The notes below the pieces were generated by a model. It ran no database searches. It was not told the origin of the DNA and saw only the letters and a program-made list of their open reading frames with translations. A program made the translations under genes and the position numbers. Shown piece after piece: positions 53,207 through 61,765 of a stretch of 64,000 nucleotides of DNA (position 1 is the stretch's first letter; every line of letters begins with the position of its first letter). The stretch lies in the NCBI RefSeq assembly GCF_052076105.1, contig NZ_CP197245.1:4588001-4652000 (forward strand), given 5' to 3'. Source of the DNA: Tardiphaga sp052076105. GTDB taxonomy: Bacteria; Pseudomonadota; Alphaproteobacteria; Rhizobiales; Xanthobacteraceae.

Positions 53207-54310
53207 ATGTCCCGTCCCGTGCCGAAGCCCGGCATTCTCGATATCGCGCCCTACACCCCTGGCAAGAGCCCAGTGGTGGAGCCCGGCCGCAAGACCTACA
53301 AGCTGTCGGCCAACGAGACGCCGTTCGGCCCATCGTCGCGCGCCAAGGACGCCTTTGCCACCGCTGTCGCGCATCTCGAGGATTATCCGGAAGGCACGTC
53401 GAAGGTGCTGCGCGAGGCGCTCGGCAAGCGTTTCGGCCTCGATCCCGCGCAGATCATCTGTGGCGCCGGCTCCGACGAAATTCTCAACCTGATCGCACAT
53501 GTCTATCTCGGCCCCGGCGACGAGGCGATTTCGACCGCGCACGGCTTCCTAGTCTACCCGATCGCTACCCAAGCGAACGGCGCCACCAATGTGGTTGCTC
53601 CGGAAACTAACTTCACCTGCAACGTCGACGCGATCCTGAACTGCGTCACTGATCGCACCAAGCTGGTGTGGCTGGCGAACCCGAACAATCCGACCGGCAC
53701 TTATCTGCCGTCCTCCGAGATCAAGCGCCTGCGCGCCGGCCTGCCGGAGCATGTGCTGCTGGTGCTCGACGCCGCGTATTGGGACTACGTGACCAAGGGC
53801 GACTACGACAACGGCCTGGAGCTGGCGAAGACCACCGAGAACACCGTCGCCACCTACACCTTTTCGAAGGTGCACGGCCTGGCTGCGTTGCGGATCGGCT
53901 GGATGTTCGGCCCTGCGCATATCGTCGATGCGATGAACCGTATTCGTGGGCCGTTCAACGTCTCCGCGCCGGCGATGATGGCCGCGGTGGGGGCGATCGA
54001 GGACACCGGCCATGTCGAGATGTCGCGCACGTACACCGCCAAGTGGATCGGCATCCTGACCGAGGAAATCACCAAGCTCGGCATCGAGGTGACGCCAAGC
54101 GTAGCCAATTTCTTGCTGATGCATTTTCCGGAAACCGGCAAGACTGCAGCGGATGCCGATGCGTTCCTGACCAGGCGCGGGCTGGTGTTGCGTGCCGTGA
54201 CCAATTACGGCCTGCCGAACTCGCTGCGCATGACCATCGGCACCGAGGAAGCCAACAGGCTGGTGATCGAGACGCTGCGTGAATTCATGGCATCGAATTC
54301 GGGGCAATGA
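53207..54310 (+). CDS. hisC: Histidinol-phosphate/aromatic aminotransferase
   Basis: This 367-residue fold-type I PLP enzyme has the HisC plan: LSANETPFGPS near residue 33, LANPNNPTGTYLP near 159, DAAYWDY near 185 and TFSKVHGLAALRIGW with the PLP lysine at 221. It moves an amino group to imidazoleacetol phosphate in histidine synthesis and often also to prephenate or phenylpyruvate. Standing between chorismate mutase and tyrC suggests that the aromatic role matters here. The ATG at 53207 follows CGGAG by six bases. The GTG of tyrC lies one base after the stop. Confidence 0.9.
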   Translation: MSRPVPKPGILDIAPYTPGKSPVVEPGRKTYKLSANETPFGPSSRAKDAFATAVAHLEDYPEGTSKVLREALGKRFGLDPAQIICGAGSDEILNLIAHVYLGPGDEAISTAHGFLVYPIATQANGATNVVAPETNFTCNVDAILNCVTDRTKLVWLANPNNPTGTYLPSSEIKRLRAGLPEHVLLVLDAAYWDYVTKGDYDNGLELAKTTENTVATYTFSKVHGLAALRIGWMFGPAHIVDAMNRIRGPFNVSAPAMMAAVGAIEDTGHVEMSRTYTAKWIGILTEEITKLGIEVTPSVANFLLMHFPETGKTAADADAFLTRRGLVLRAVTNYGLPNSLRMTIGTEEANRLVIETLREFMASNSGQ

Positions 54311-54311
54311 C

Positions 54312-55253
54312 GTGAGCGCCACGCCGCCCTTCAAACGTATCGCGCTGATCGGCCTCGGCCTGATCGGCTCGTCGCTGGCGCGCGGCATCCAGCAGCTCGG
54401 CCTTGCCGGTGAATTGGTTGCCACCGACAATTCGGCGGCCGTGCGCGCGCGCGCCGTCGAGATCAAGCTCGCCGACCGCATCGCGGACGACAATGCCAGC
54501 GCCGTCAAGGATGCCGATCTGGTCATCGCCTGCGTACCCGTCGGCGTGGCGGGCAACGTGGCGAAGAGCATCGCGGCGCATCTTTCGCCCGGCGCGATCG
54601 TGTCCGACGTCGGTTCGGTAAAGGCCTCGGTGCTGCAGGCGATGTCGGAATATCTGCCGGACAACATCCACTTCATTCCCGCGCATCCGGTCGCGGGCAC
54701 GGAGAACTCCGGTCCCGACTCAGGCTTCGCAGAACTGTTCAGCAATCGCTGGTGCATTCTGACGCCGCCTGAGGGTGCGGATCCCGCAGCCGTCGAGAAG
54801 CTCACCGGCTTCTGGGCTGCGCTCGGCGCCAATGTCGAGATCATGCAGGCCGCGCATCACGACCTGGTGCTCGCGGTCACCAGCCATCTGCCGCATCTGA
54901 TCGCTTATACAATCGTAGGCACGGCCGACGAGCTCGAAGACGTGACTCGTTCGGAAGTGCTGAAGTTCTCCGCGGGCGGTTTCCGCGATTTCACCCGTAT
55001 CGCAGCATCAGACCCGACCATGTGGCGCGACGTGTTTCTCGCCAACAAGGACGCGGTGCTGGAAATGCTCGGCACCTTCCAGGAAGACCTGTCGAAGCTG
55101 ACCCGTGCCATTCGCCGCGATGACGGCGATGCGCTGTTCGAGCATTTCACCCGGACGCGCGCGATCCGCCGCGGCATCGTCAGTATTGGTCAGGATGAAG
55201 CGGCGCCGGACTTCGGGCGCAAGCATCAGGCACTGACGAAGAAGGACGGCTAG
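54312..55253 (+). CDS. tyrC: Prephenate/arogenate dehydrogenase TyrC
   Basis: This 313-residue protein has an NAD-binding Rossmann motif GLGLIGSSLARG (residues 12-23), DVGSVKASV near 98, HPVAGTENSGPDSGF near 126 and a helical dimerisation domain from about residue 160 with SHLPHLIAYTIVG. It makes 4-hydroxyphenylpyruvate or tyrosine from prephenate or arogenate. The GTG at 54312 begins one base after hisC, so the genes are coupled. No ACT domain is present, so feedback control is not evident in the sequence. Confidence 0.92.
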   Translation: MSATPPFKRIALIGLGLIGSSLARGIQQLGLAGELVATDNSAAVRARAVEIKLADRIADDNASAVKDADLVIACVPVGVAGNVAKSIAAHLSPGAIVSDVGSVKASVLQAMSEYLPDNIHFIPAHPVAGTENSGPDSGFAELFSNRWCILTPPEGADPAAVEKLTGFWAALGANVEIMQAAHHDLVLAVTSHLPHLIAYTIVGTADELEDVTRSEVLKFSAGGFRDFTRIAASDPTMWRDVFLANKDAVLEMLGTFQEDLSKLTRAIRRDDGDALFEHFTRTRAIRRGIVSIGQDEAAPDFGRKHQALTKKDG

Positions 55254-55267
55254 CGGAGGCGCTCTCT

Positions 55268-55437
55268 CGTCCCCTCTCCCGCTTGCGGGAGAGGGTGGAT
55301 CGACCGCGAAGCGGGCGAGACGGGAGAGGGAGCGGCTGCGCTCGGAGCTTGTGGCGCCCCCTCTCCCGTCCGCGCTACGCGCGGCCACCCTCTCCCCCTA
55401 CGCGAAGCGAAGCTTCGCTAGTGGGCGAGGGGAAGAA
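55268..55437. repeat. Palindromic repeat cluster between tyrC and DUF2125 gene
   Basis: About 170 bases made of several hairpins around CCCTCTCCCGC/GCGGGAGAGGG, CGCTACGCGCGGCC and GCGAAGCGAAGCTTCGC. The CTCTCCC/GGGAGAGG unit occurs at least three times. Elements of this look are dispersed in Bradyrhizobium-group genomes. It lies between convergent genes and may serve as a terminator. Confidence 0.7.
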
Positions 55438-55440
55438 ACC

Positions 55441-56631
55441 TTAGAAAAGCGGCGGCACCTGCGCCACGCGTAGCGGGCCCAAGAACACCGCACCATCAAC
55501 AAACTTCAACGGGAACGCCCGCGCCGGCTTGCCTTCGAGCGTCGCCGGCGAGCCAATCGAATTGACGCCGGCGGCAAGGCCGCTGCCGGCATTCTTGCGC
55601 ACGACATTGCCGAGACCGGGAATCGCGCGATCCAGCGCACCGAGGATGTTGTTGACGTCCTGCGATTTCACGCCGGGAGCAATGCGATCCAGCGCCTCCT
55701 GAGGCACGCCCATCTCCAGCAACTTGTCGATCCCGAGGGCGGCAATGGCCTTGTCGAGGCCGGCCACGGTCATCTGCAACTCGCCATCGAGATTGCCGGA
55801 TGCGGTCAGCCCAAGCGAACCGGTCGCCAGAGAAATGATCTCGCCCTGCTGCACGCGCGACTGCACGATCTCGACGCGTCCACCTGCGGCCTGAAGCTCG
55901 CGGAAACGCTGCGGCCAGGGCTTGGGCGAGACATCCTTGAGCCCGCTGAGCAATGCGCGGATATCGGCATCGAACGGCGCCGCGAGGATCGGATGAACAT
56001 CGGCAATGCTACCGCTTGTGATCTGCAAGGCTGTCTCGATCACCGGTTTGTCCGGCGTCGAATTCGCTGCCGTGCGGCCATGCAGTTCAACATGTTTGGC
56101 GCGCGCGGTCGGCGCCTGCACGGAGCCAGAGAAGCGGTCGAGCGACACGTCGTCGAACACGATGTCGGCGCTGTCAGGCGTACCAGGCAGACCGGTGATG
56201 CTGCTGCGCGCGGAGCCCCAGTTCATCACCATGGCCGGCTGGCCGCGATCGGACAAAACGGCCGGCGCAGTGAATTCGGCGATCAGGAGCCGCGGCGTGT
56301 AGATCTGCGCAACCACGACGATCTCACCAAGCTTGGCAGTGATCGGCACCTGCGTCGCATTCTGGGTGGCCGTTTGCGAGGTCAGCGAAACGCTGACACC
56401 GCTGCAGCGGACTTCGAGCCGGAACGGGAAGCCGGAGACCGAACGGTTGGCGCAATCATAGACGCGGCCGGCCGCGGCCTCGCGGGCGCGCCAGATATCG
56501 ACGTTTTCGTCGACCTTGGACGCGGCATAGAACCAGAAGCCGCTCCACGCCGCCGCCAGGACGACGATGATGACGGGCAGGATGAAAATCGGCCAGAGGC
56601 GGCGCTGGGTCGGCTGTGCATATTCGGACAT
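55441..56631 (-). CDS. DUF2125 protein, membrane anchored
   Basis: This protein of about 396 residues has one N-terminal helix (WPIFILPVIIVVLAAAWSGFWFY) and a long beta-rich extracytoplasmic part with the DUF2125 pattern (DCANRSVSGFPFRLEVRCSGVSV near residue 60, with two cysteines, and a late LEGKPARAFPLKFVDGAVFLGPL). Function is unknown; an envelope role is likely from the topology. I use the ATG at 56631; one six codons earlier is possible. Confidence 0.78.
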   Translation of the reverse strand: MSEYAQPTQRRLWPIFILPVIIVVLAAAWSGFWFYAASKVDENVDIWRAREAAAGRVYDCANRSVSGFPFRLEVRCSGVSVSLTSQTATQNATQVPITAKLGEIVVVAQIYTPRLLIAEFTAPAVLSDRGQPAMVMNWGSARSSITGLPGTPDSADIVFDDVSLDRFSGSVQAPTARAKHVELHGRTAANSTPDKPVIETALQITSGSIADVHPILAAPFDADIRALLSGLKDVSPKPWPQRFRELQAAGGRVEIVQSRVQQGEIISLATGSLGLTASGNLDGELQMTVAGLDKAIAALGIDKLLEMGVPQEALDRIAPGVKSQDVNNILGALDRAIPGLGNVVRKNAGSGLAAGVNSIGSPATLEGKPARAFPLKFVDGAVFLGPLRVAQVPPLF

Positions 56632-56757
56632 GGCGGACGTAGATCGCATGATTTTGTCAAATCGGCGATCCCTTTCATGGGGTTATCCTGCGGTCGCAGG
56701 GCCATATTGCAGGAAATCCGGATCGCCCGGGCCCAAGGTTTCTGCTAGGTCGGCAGC

Positions 56758-57315
56758 ATGACCGCGAAAATCAACCCTGAGCCCGATTCCGACAGCGATC
56801 TCTGGGTGTTCGGCTATGGCTCGCTGATGTGGCGGCCGGGCTTCGAGTTCATTGAACAGGTCCCGGCCCGGCTGATCGGCGAGCATCGGGCGCTCTGCGT
56901 CTATTCCTTCGACCACCGAGGCACACCGGAGAAGCCCGGCCTCGTGCTCGGCCTGGACCGCGGCGGCGCCTGTCGCGGCATTGCCTTTCGCGTGGCGGCA
57001 AAGCTCCGCCATGACACCATCGCCTATCTCAGGGAGCGCGAGCAGACCACCCATGTCTATCGCGAAGTCATGCGCTCGGTCTGGCTGGATGACGTGGAGC
57101 GCACCCGCGTCAGCGCGCTGGCCTATGTGGTCGATCGCGGCCATGTGCAATATGCGGGGCGATTGAGCCTCAGCGAGCAGTTGCATTTCGTGCGGCAGGG
57201 CCACGGCCGTTCCGGGCTCAACCGCGATTACGTGCTCTCGACCGTGAAGGCCATCGAGGCCGAAGGTTTTCGCGACGCACAGTTGCATCAGCTGGCGGCC
57301 ATGCTGCACGAGTGA
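56758..57315 (+). CDS. Gamma-glutamylcyclotransferase, ChaC type
   Basis: This 185-residue protein has the motif FGYGSLMWRPGF (residues 18-29) that binds the gamma-glutamyl group, and YLREREQTTHVYREV near residue 90 with the catalytic Glu. ChaC proteins split glutathione into 5-oxoproline and Cys-Gly in the cytoplasm. The length fits the family. It is divergent to the DUF2125 gene, with 126 bases between starts. Confidence 0.88.
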   Translation: MTAKINPEPDSDSDLWVFGYGSLMWRPGFEFIEQVPARLIGEHRALCVYSFDHRGTPEKPGLVLGLDRGGACRGIAFRVAAKLRHDTIAYLREREQTTHVYREVMRSVWLDDVERTRVSALAYVVDRGHVQYAGRLSLSEQLHFVRQGHGRSGLNRDYVLSTVKAIEAEGFRDAQLHQLAAMLHE

Positions 57316-57330
57316 TGTGTCGTCTCCCAG

Positions 57331-57456
57331 GTGTCGTCCCCGCGAAGGCGGGGACCCATACACGCTGGAGCTCTGGTCAGAACGCTGTCGCGGCAACTCT
57401 GCCGTTTCGATTTCACTGACCCTGGTTATGGGTCCCCGCCTTCGCGGGGACGACAC
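57331..57456. repeat. Inverted repeat element, 30-bp perfect arms
   Basis: Arms at 57331-57360 and 57427-57456 are exact reverse complements over 30 bases, each containing the CCCCGCGAAGGCGGGG palindrome, around a 66-base centre. No ORF is inside. This looks like a small non-autonomous mobile or REP-type element known in this bacterial group. It lies between convergent genes. Confidence 0.85.
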
Positions 57457-57463
57457 TGGTGTC

Positions 57464-58237
57464 CTAACTCTCTTTCACCGCGACATTCGGCACGCGCCCG
57501 AAAATTTGCGCCTGCTCCGCGCGCGCCTCGGCGACGATCCGGTCGGTCGCGGCTTCAATGGCATCGCTGATCGCCGCGATGAATTCCTTGCGTGGCAGGC
57601 CGGGCGGCAACGGATCGAGAAACTCCACCACCAGCGTGCCGGGATAGCGCAGGAAGGTGCGGCGCGGCCAGAACAGGCCGGAATTCAGCGCCACCGGCAG
57701 ACACGGCGCGCCGCATTTGGCGTAGATCTGCGCGACACCGGGTTTGTAATCCGGCGGTGCTTCGACGGGACGACGCGTGCCTTCGGGAAAGATAATGAGC
57801 TGACGGCCGAGCTGGACTTCCTCGGTAGCGCGCTTGGCCATGTCGATGAGCGAACGCGCGCCGCCTTCGCGATCGACGCCGATCATCTTCGATTTCTTCA
57901 GATACCAGCCGAAAAACGGGATTTGTCCCAGCTCACGCTTGTAGATGAACAAAGGCCAGTCGAAGAACGGCATCAGCGCGAAGGTTTCCCACATCGACTG
58001 ATGTTTCGATGCGACGATCAGCGGCCCCGCGGGAATTTTCTCGAGCCCGCGATAGTCGACCCTGGTGTTGCAGACGACGCGCATCAGCCAGATGCTGCTG
58101 GTCGCCCAGGCCTTCGCGATCGCCATGAAGGCGCGCGGCGGCATCACGAAGGTTGGAATCGCCACCAGGATCCAGAACACCAGCAGCACATAGAACAGCA
58201 CGTTGTAGATCAACGAACGCACGAATATCGAAGTCAT
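57464..58237 (-). CDS. Lysophospholipid acyltransferase (PlsC type)
   Basis: This 257-residue protein has one N-terminal membrane segment (IYNVLFYVLLVFWILVAIP) and the acyltransferase motifs SKHQSMWETFAL (His-x4-Glu in place of the usual Asp, near residue 78) and IIFPEGTRR near 149. It probably acylates 1-acylglycerol-3-phosphate or another lysolipid at the inner membrane. The Asp-to-Glu change is seen in part of the family. It is followed upstream by the ydcF-like gene, 26 bases away on the same strand. Confidence 0.86.
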   Translation of the reverse strand: MTSIFVRSLIYNVLFYVLLVFWILVAIPTFVMPPRAFMAIAKAWATSSIWLMRVVCNTRVDYRGLEKIPAGPLIVASKHQSMWETFALMPFFDWPLFIYKRELGQIPFFGWYLKKSKMIGVDREGGARSLIDMAKRATEEVQLGRQLIIFPEGTRRPVEAPPDYKPGVAQIYAKCGAPCLPVALNSGLFWPRRTFLRYPGTLVVEFLDPLPPGLPRKEFIAAISDAIEAATDRIVAEARAEQAQIFGRVPNVAVKES

Positions 58238-58263
58238 GGTGTTCCGATCAGCTCAATTGCAGT

Positions 58264-58989
58264 TCAATTCGCGGACGCCGTGGCCGGCCGGCGCTGCGGC
58301 GCGTCGCTCTGCTGGTCGCCGCCGGAATCCGGCATCAGATCAATGCCGATATTCGCCAGCCGCACCCGCGCTTCAGCCGCGAGATATTTGACATATTCCG
58401 ATAGCAGCAACCGCAGCGTCGGGCCACTGGTCCACCACGGTTCGTCACGCCATTTGTCGCCTATCACCGAGAACGGAATCAGCTCGATATCCGGCATCTC
58501 ATGCGACATTTCGACGATCGCGCGCGGCATGTGATAATTCGAGGTCACCACGATCAGCGAGCGAAAGCCGCGCTCATGAGCCCAGCGCTTGGTCTCCACC
58601 GCATTGCTGCGGGTATTGACGGCGGAGCGGTCGAGATCGACGCAGCAATCCAGCAGCCGCTGGCTGTCCGGCAGCGTGCGCGAGATATTGGCCGCGCCAT
58701 TGGTGGGATGGACGCCAGAGATCAGCAGCCGTTTGCCGAAGCCATTGGCGAGCAGTTCGAGCGCATCCGCAACGCGCGACGAACCGCCGGTCAGGACGAC
58801 GATGCCATCGGCCTTCGCCGAGGGCTTCAGCTCGCCGCTGCGCAATTGCGCGAGGAACGCGACGAAACCGATGGCACCGACCATGAAGGACAGCGCAAAT
58901 GCGACCACGAGTGCCGCACGGATGACGCGCCGCCGCGGCGGCGCGGCGACGTGCATCTCCGTGGTGTCCTGGTCGTCAAGCAAGGTCAT
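58264..58989 (-). CDS. YdcF/ElyC-family protein (DUF218)
   Basis: This 241-residue protein has one membrane helix (VIRAALVVAFALSFMVGAIGFVAFL, near residues 22-46) and a DUF218 domain: ADGIVVLTGGSSRVADALELL, ISGVHP, NTRSNAVETKRWAHERGF and VVTSNYHMPRA. Relatives such as ElyC and SanA act in envelope integrity, and the domain may bind a nucleotide- or lipid-linked substrate. I use the ATG at 58989; an extended N-terminus of 21 residues is possible. The gene lies between plsC and ftsX on the same strand. Confidence 0.83.
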   Translation of the reverse strand: MTLLDDQDTTEMHVAAPPRRRVIRAALVVAFALSFMVGAIGFVAFLAQLRSGELKPSAKADGIVVLTGGSSRVADALELLANGFGKRLLISGVHPTNGAANISRTLPDSQRLLDCCVDLDRSAVNTRSNAVETKRWAHERGFRSLIVVTSNYHMPRAIVEMSHEMPDIELIPFSVIGDKWRDEPWWTSGPTLRLLLSEYVKYLAAEARVRLANIGIDLMPDSGGDQQSDAPQRRPATASAN

Positions 58990-59069
58990 CGGTCTGGCGT
59001 TGGGTCCTTTGGCAGCAATCTTAATTATTTTTCGGCGCCTTGGCGATGCCACCGCCCGCGCCTGACGCG

Positions 59070-60041
59070 TTACTCGATATCGTTCAGCGTCGAAAACAAC
59101 GTGCGGCGCGAGGCCCAGGCAGTGATTCCGGCGATCAGCACGGCCTGCCCCGCTACGGCGAGATATCCCGACGAGCGCAGCGAGAATGTCCCGAGCAGTG
59201 CGGCGAACTGGTCGCCCACCGGCGTGCCGGAGAACCAGCTGGCGATCGACTCGGAAAACCCGAACATCAGCATCGCGGCGCCGCCGCCAATGATACCGCC
59301 TTGAAAGCCGAGCCGCAGGAAATGGCGGAAGAAGCGGTTGGCAATATAGCGGTCGCCGGCGCCGACGAAATGCAGCACCTCGACGATGGGTCGGTTCGCC
59401 GCCATCGCGCCGCGCGTCGCAAAGGACACGGAGATAATGGTGGCGATGATCACAAGTGCAAGGATGCCGAGCCCGGCCAGCACCGTTGCCGACGTCATCG
59501 ACCGCATCCGTTCGACCCAGGCGCGGTGATCGTCAACGCTGGCCGAGGGCACGGCCTGCGTCACCCGCTTGCGCAAGCCAACGATATCGAGCGCCGCGCC
59601 CGGTGCGACGCGCGCAATGATCACGCGAGGCACCGGCAGGTCGTCGAGCGACAGTCCGGTACCGAGCCACGGCTCCAGCAACTGCGCCGATTGCTCCCTG
59701 CTATAGGGCTGCACCTCGACAATCCCCGGCTGTCCGCGAATGGCGTCGGTCACCGCCTGCGTATCGCGGTCGAGATCGCGGCCGCCCAGCGGCTTCACCT
59801 GGATCGTGATTTCGCTGGCGACTTCCGATTGCCACTCCGATGCCGATGCGCTGATCAGCAGCACGGCGCCTGTGGTGATGGAAGCAAGGAAGGTCATGAT
59901 GGCGACGACGGCGACCAGCGCGCGGCCGGCGATCGAGCCGCGCGGCACGATCGGGGATGCGTTGCGCGCCTTCGCCGGGACCTGCGGGCGATCGGTGCCG
60001 AGGTCCATCAGCGGGCCGTGTTCTTCGCCGATTTTACTCAT
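59070..60041 (-). CDS. ftsX: Cell-division ABC permease FtsX
   Basis: This 323-residue protein has four helices: one near residues 40-65 (ALVAVVAIMTFLASITTGAVLL), then an extracytoplasmic domain to about residue 190, then three more. This is the FtsX topology. With FtsE it forms an ABC complex at the division site that activates peptidoglycan amidases through periplasmic partners. It overlaps ftsE by eight bases. Confidence 0.92.
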   Translation of the reverse strand: MSKIGEEHGPLMDLGTDRPQVPAKARNASPIVPRGSIAGRALVAVVAIMTFLASITTGAVLLISASASEWQSEVASEITIQVKPLGGRDLDRDTQAVTDAIRGQPGIVEVQPYSREQSAQLLEPWLGTGLSLDDLPVPRVIIARVAPGAALDIVGLRKRVTQAVPSASVDDHRAWVERMRSMTSATVLAGLGILALVIIATIISVSFATRGAMAANRPIVEVLHFVGAGDRYIANRFFRHFLRLGFQGGIIGGGAAMLMFGFSESIASWFSGTPVGDQFAALLGTFSLRSSGYLAVAGQAVLIAGITAWASRRTLFSTLNDIE

Positions 60042-60693
60042 ATATATGCAACCGGCCTTGATGCAGCACCATGCGCCGCGCGTCGTATTGATCCATCAAT
60101 GTAATATCGTGGGTCGCGATAATCACCGCGGTGCCGGATTTGTTGAGTTCGATGAACAGCCGCAGCAGGCGCCGGCCCAGCGTCGGATCGACGTTGCCCG
60201 TCGGCTCGTCCGCCAGCAGCAGCATAGGACGCGCGATCACCGCGCGCGCAATCGCGGCGCGCTGCTTCTCGCCGCCCGAGAGGATCGGCGGCAGTGCGTC
60301 CATGCGATCGCCGAGGCCGACCCATTTCAGGAGATCGATGACCTCACGCCGATAGCTGGATTCATCCCGGCCCATCACCCGGAACGGCAATGCGACATTC
60401 TCATAGGTCGTCATGTGGTCGAGCAGGCGGAAATCCTGCAGCACGATACCGATGCGCTTGCGCAGGTCCGCGATCTCGTCCTTGCCGAGCAGCGAGATGT
60501 CATGGCCGAACAGATTGACCAGCCCGCGGGTCGGCCGCAGCGACAGGAACAGGAGGCGCAGCAGCGACGTCTTGCCGGCGCCGGAAGGCCCGGTCAGAAA
60601 CTGGAACGAATGCGCAGGGATCTGGAAACTGAGGTCGCGCAGAATCTCCGGGCCGAGCCCGTAGCGCAAACCAACATTTTCGAACCGGACCAC
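60034..60693 (-). CDS. ftsE: Cell-division ATPase FtsE
   Basis: This 219-residue ABC ATPase has Walker A GPSGAGKTS (near residue 36), signature LSGGEKQRAAIARA near 139 and Walker B LLLADEPTGNVDP near 160, with the FtsE-type end. It is the ATPase partner of FtsX, encoded upstream with an eight-base overlap. The promoter must lie in the 107-base region shared with the divergent zinc-ribbon gene. Confidence 0.94.
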   Translation of the reverse strand: MVRFENVGLRYGLGPEILRDLSFQIPAHSFQFLTGPSGAGKTSLLRLLFLSLRPTRGLVNLFGHDISLLGKDEIADLRKRIGIVLQDFRLLDHMTTYENVALPFRVMGRDESSYRREVIDLLKWVGLGDRMDALPPILSGGEKQRAAIARAVIARPMLLLADEPTGNVDPTLGRRLLRLFIELNKSGTAVIIATHDITLMDQYDARRMVLHQGRLHIYE

Positions 60694-60800
60694 ATTCAGC
60701 TCCGTTCGATGGGTTCAAAAAGCCTCAAAAAGACGGTCAATTGCTTGTGCGGCCGTTATGGTTTCCGATTCGTTAACGGTCGTCTTGTAGCCTGCCGGCC

Positions 60801-61682
60801 ATGTCATCGGCTATCGGCTCCATGCATATCGTTTGCCCCAATTGCACGACGTCCTACGCCGTGAATCCGGCCACGTTCGGCGATGCCGGACGGACGGTGC
60901 GCTGCGCCCGCTGCAAGGAAGTCTGGCTGGCGCGGCCGGAAGACCTGTCCCGCGCCGAGGCCCGTGTTCCCGCGATGGCGGCCAAGGCCAGCGAGCCGGA
61001 TCCGAACGAGGACATGAGCGCCTGGGGCGTGAGCGAGGATGACGACGCCGCGCCGGACGTCCCGGTGGTCGAAAGCCCGTCGATTTCGGCCGACTGGCCA
61101 GCCGACGCCAATGATCGCACGCAGGACGCCGACTGGGCCACGCTGGCGCAGCACGATACGCTGGACGCGATGCGGGCCACCCCGCCGTCGCGCTTTGCGG
61201 CGCTCCGCCGTCTCAAACCGTCGCTGCCGCGCCTGTCCTTCATGCCGCGCCACAGCCTCCCCATCGCCACCGCTGCCATGGCAGCGTTGTTGTTTGCGCT
61301 GGTGGTCTGGCGCATCGACATGGTCAGACTGATGCCACAGACCGCAGCCTTCTATCAGGCAGTCGGTCTCGACGTGAATATCCGGGGCCTCGCCTTCAAG
61401 GACGTGAAGGTTACGACCGAGACGGTGGACGGCAAGTCGGTTTTGCTCATCGAAGGCCTGATCGTGTCCGAGACCCGCACGCCCACCGCATTGCCCCGCC
61501 TGCGTTTCGTGGTCCGCGACGCCCAAGGCACTGAGATCTATGGCTGGAACGCCGTGCTCGAACAGCCCGGCCTCAATCCCGGCGACAAGACATGGTTCCG
61601 GTCACGGCTGGCTTCGCCGCCGGCCGAGGGCCGCAGTATCGACGTGCGCTTCTTCAACAAGCGCGACGTCGCCGGCGCTTAA
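60801..61682 (+). CDS. Zinc-ribbon membrane protein (MJ0042-type N-terminus)
   Basis: This 293-residue protein has an N-terminal zinc ribbon with two Cys-x2-Cys pairs (Cys12/15 and Cys35/38), an acidic and Ala-rich linker, one membrane helix near residues 152-172 (ATAAMAALLFALVVWRI) and a C-terminal extracytoplasmic domain (about residues 185-293) of the DUF3426 kind. The gene is divergent to ftsE. The role is unknown; the layout suggests a cytoplasmic metal- or nucleic-acid-binding head tied to an envelope domain. An ATG at 60822 that begins MHIVCPNC may be the true start. Confidence 0.75.
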   Translation: MSSAIGSMHIVCPNCTTSYAVNPATFGDAGRTVRCARCKEVWLARPEDLSRAEARVPAMAAKASEPDPNEDMSAWGVSEDDDAAPDVPVVESPSISADWPADANDRTQDADWATLAQHDTLDAMRATPPSRFAALRRLKPSLPRLSFMPRHSLPIATAAMAALLFALVVWRIDMVRLMPQTAAFYQAVGLDVNIRGLAFKDVKVTTETVDGKSVLLIEGLIVSETRTPTALPRLRFVVRDAQGTEIYGWNAVLEQPGLNPGDKTWFRSRLASPPAEGRSIDVRFFNKRDVAGA

Positions 61683-61740
61683 AGCGTTTTCGAGCGAAGT
61701 GACTTCCGGCTCGCGTGAAGAAAACGCGTCTGAAAAACAA
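61681..61740. repeat. Short palindromic repeat of Rhizobiales type
   Basis: AAAGCGTTTTCGAGCGAAGT followed by a matching CGCGTGAAGAAAACGCG arm forms a hairpin just after the zinc-ribbon gene. I recognise this sequence as one that is dispersed in many Rhizobiales genomes after genes. It overlaps the last base or two of the preceding stop codon. Confidence 0.6.
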
Positions 61741-61765
61741 TAGAATTTTGGTCTGAGGAGTTGTC

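Noticed and set aside
57317..58534. Plus-strand ORF of 405 codons across the repeat, plsC and ydcF
   Set aside because: It begins in the inverted repeat and runs antisense to two well-supported genes; its composition is Arg/His/Gln-rich as expected for a shadow.
59040..60104. Plus-strand ORF of 354 codons opposite ftsX
   Set aside because: Antisense shadow of ftsX with His/Arg/Gln-rich composition.
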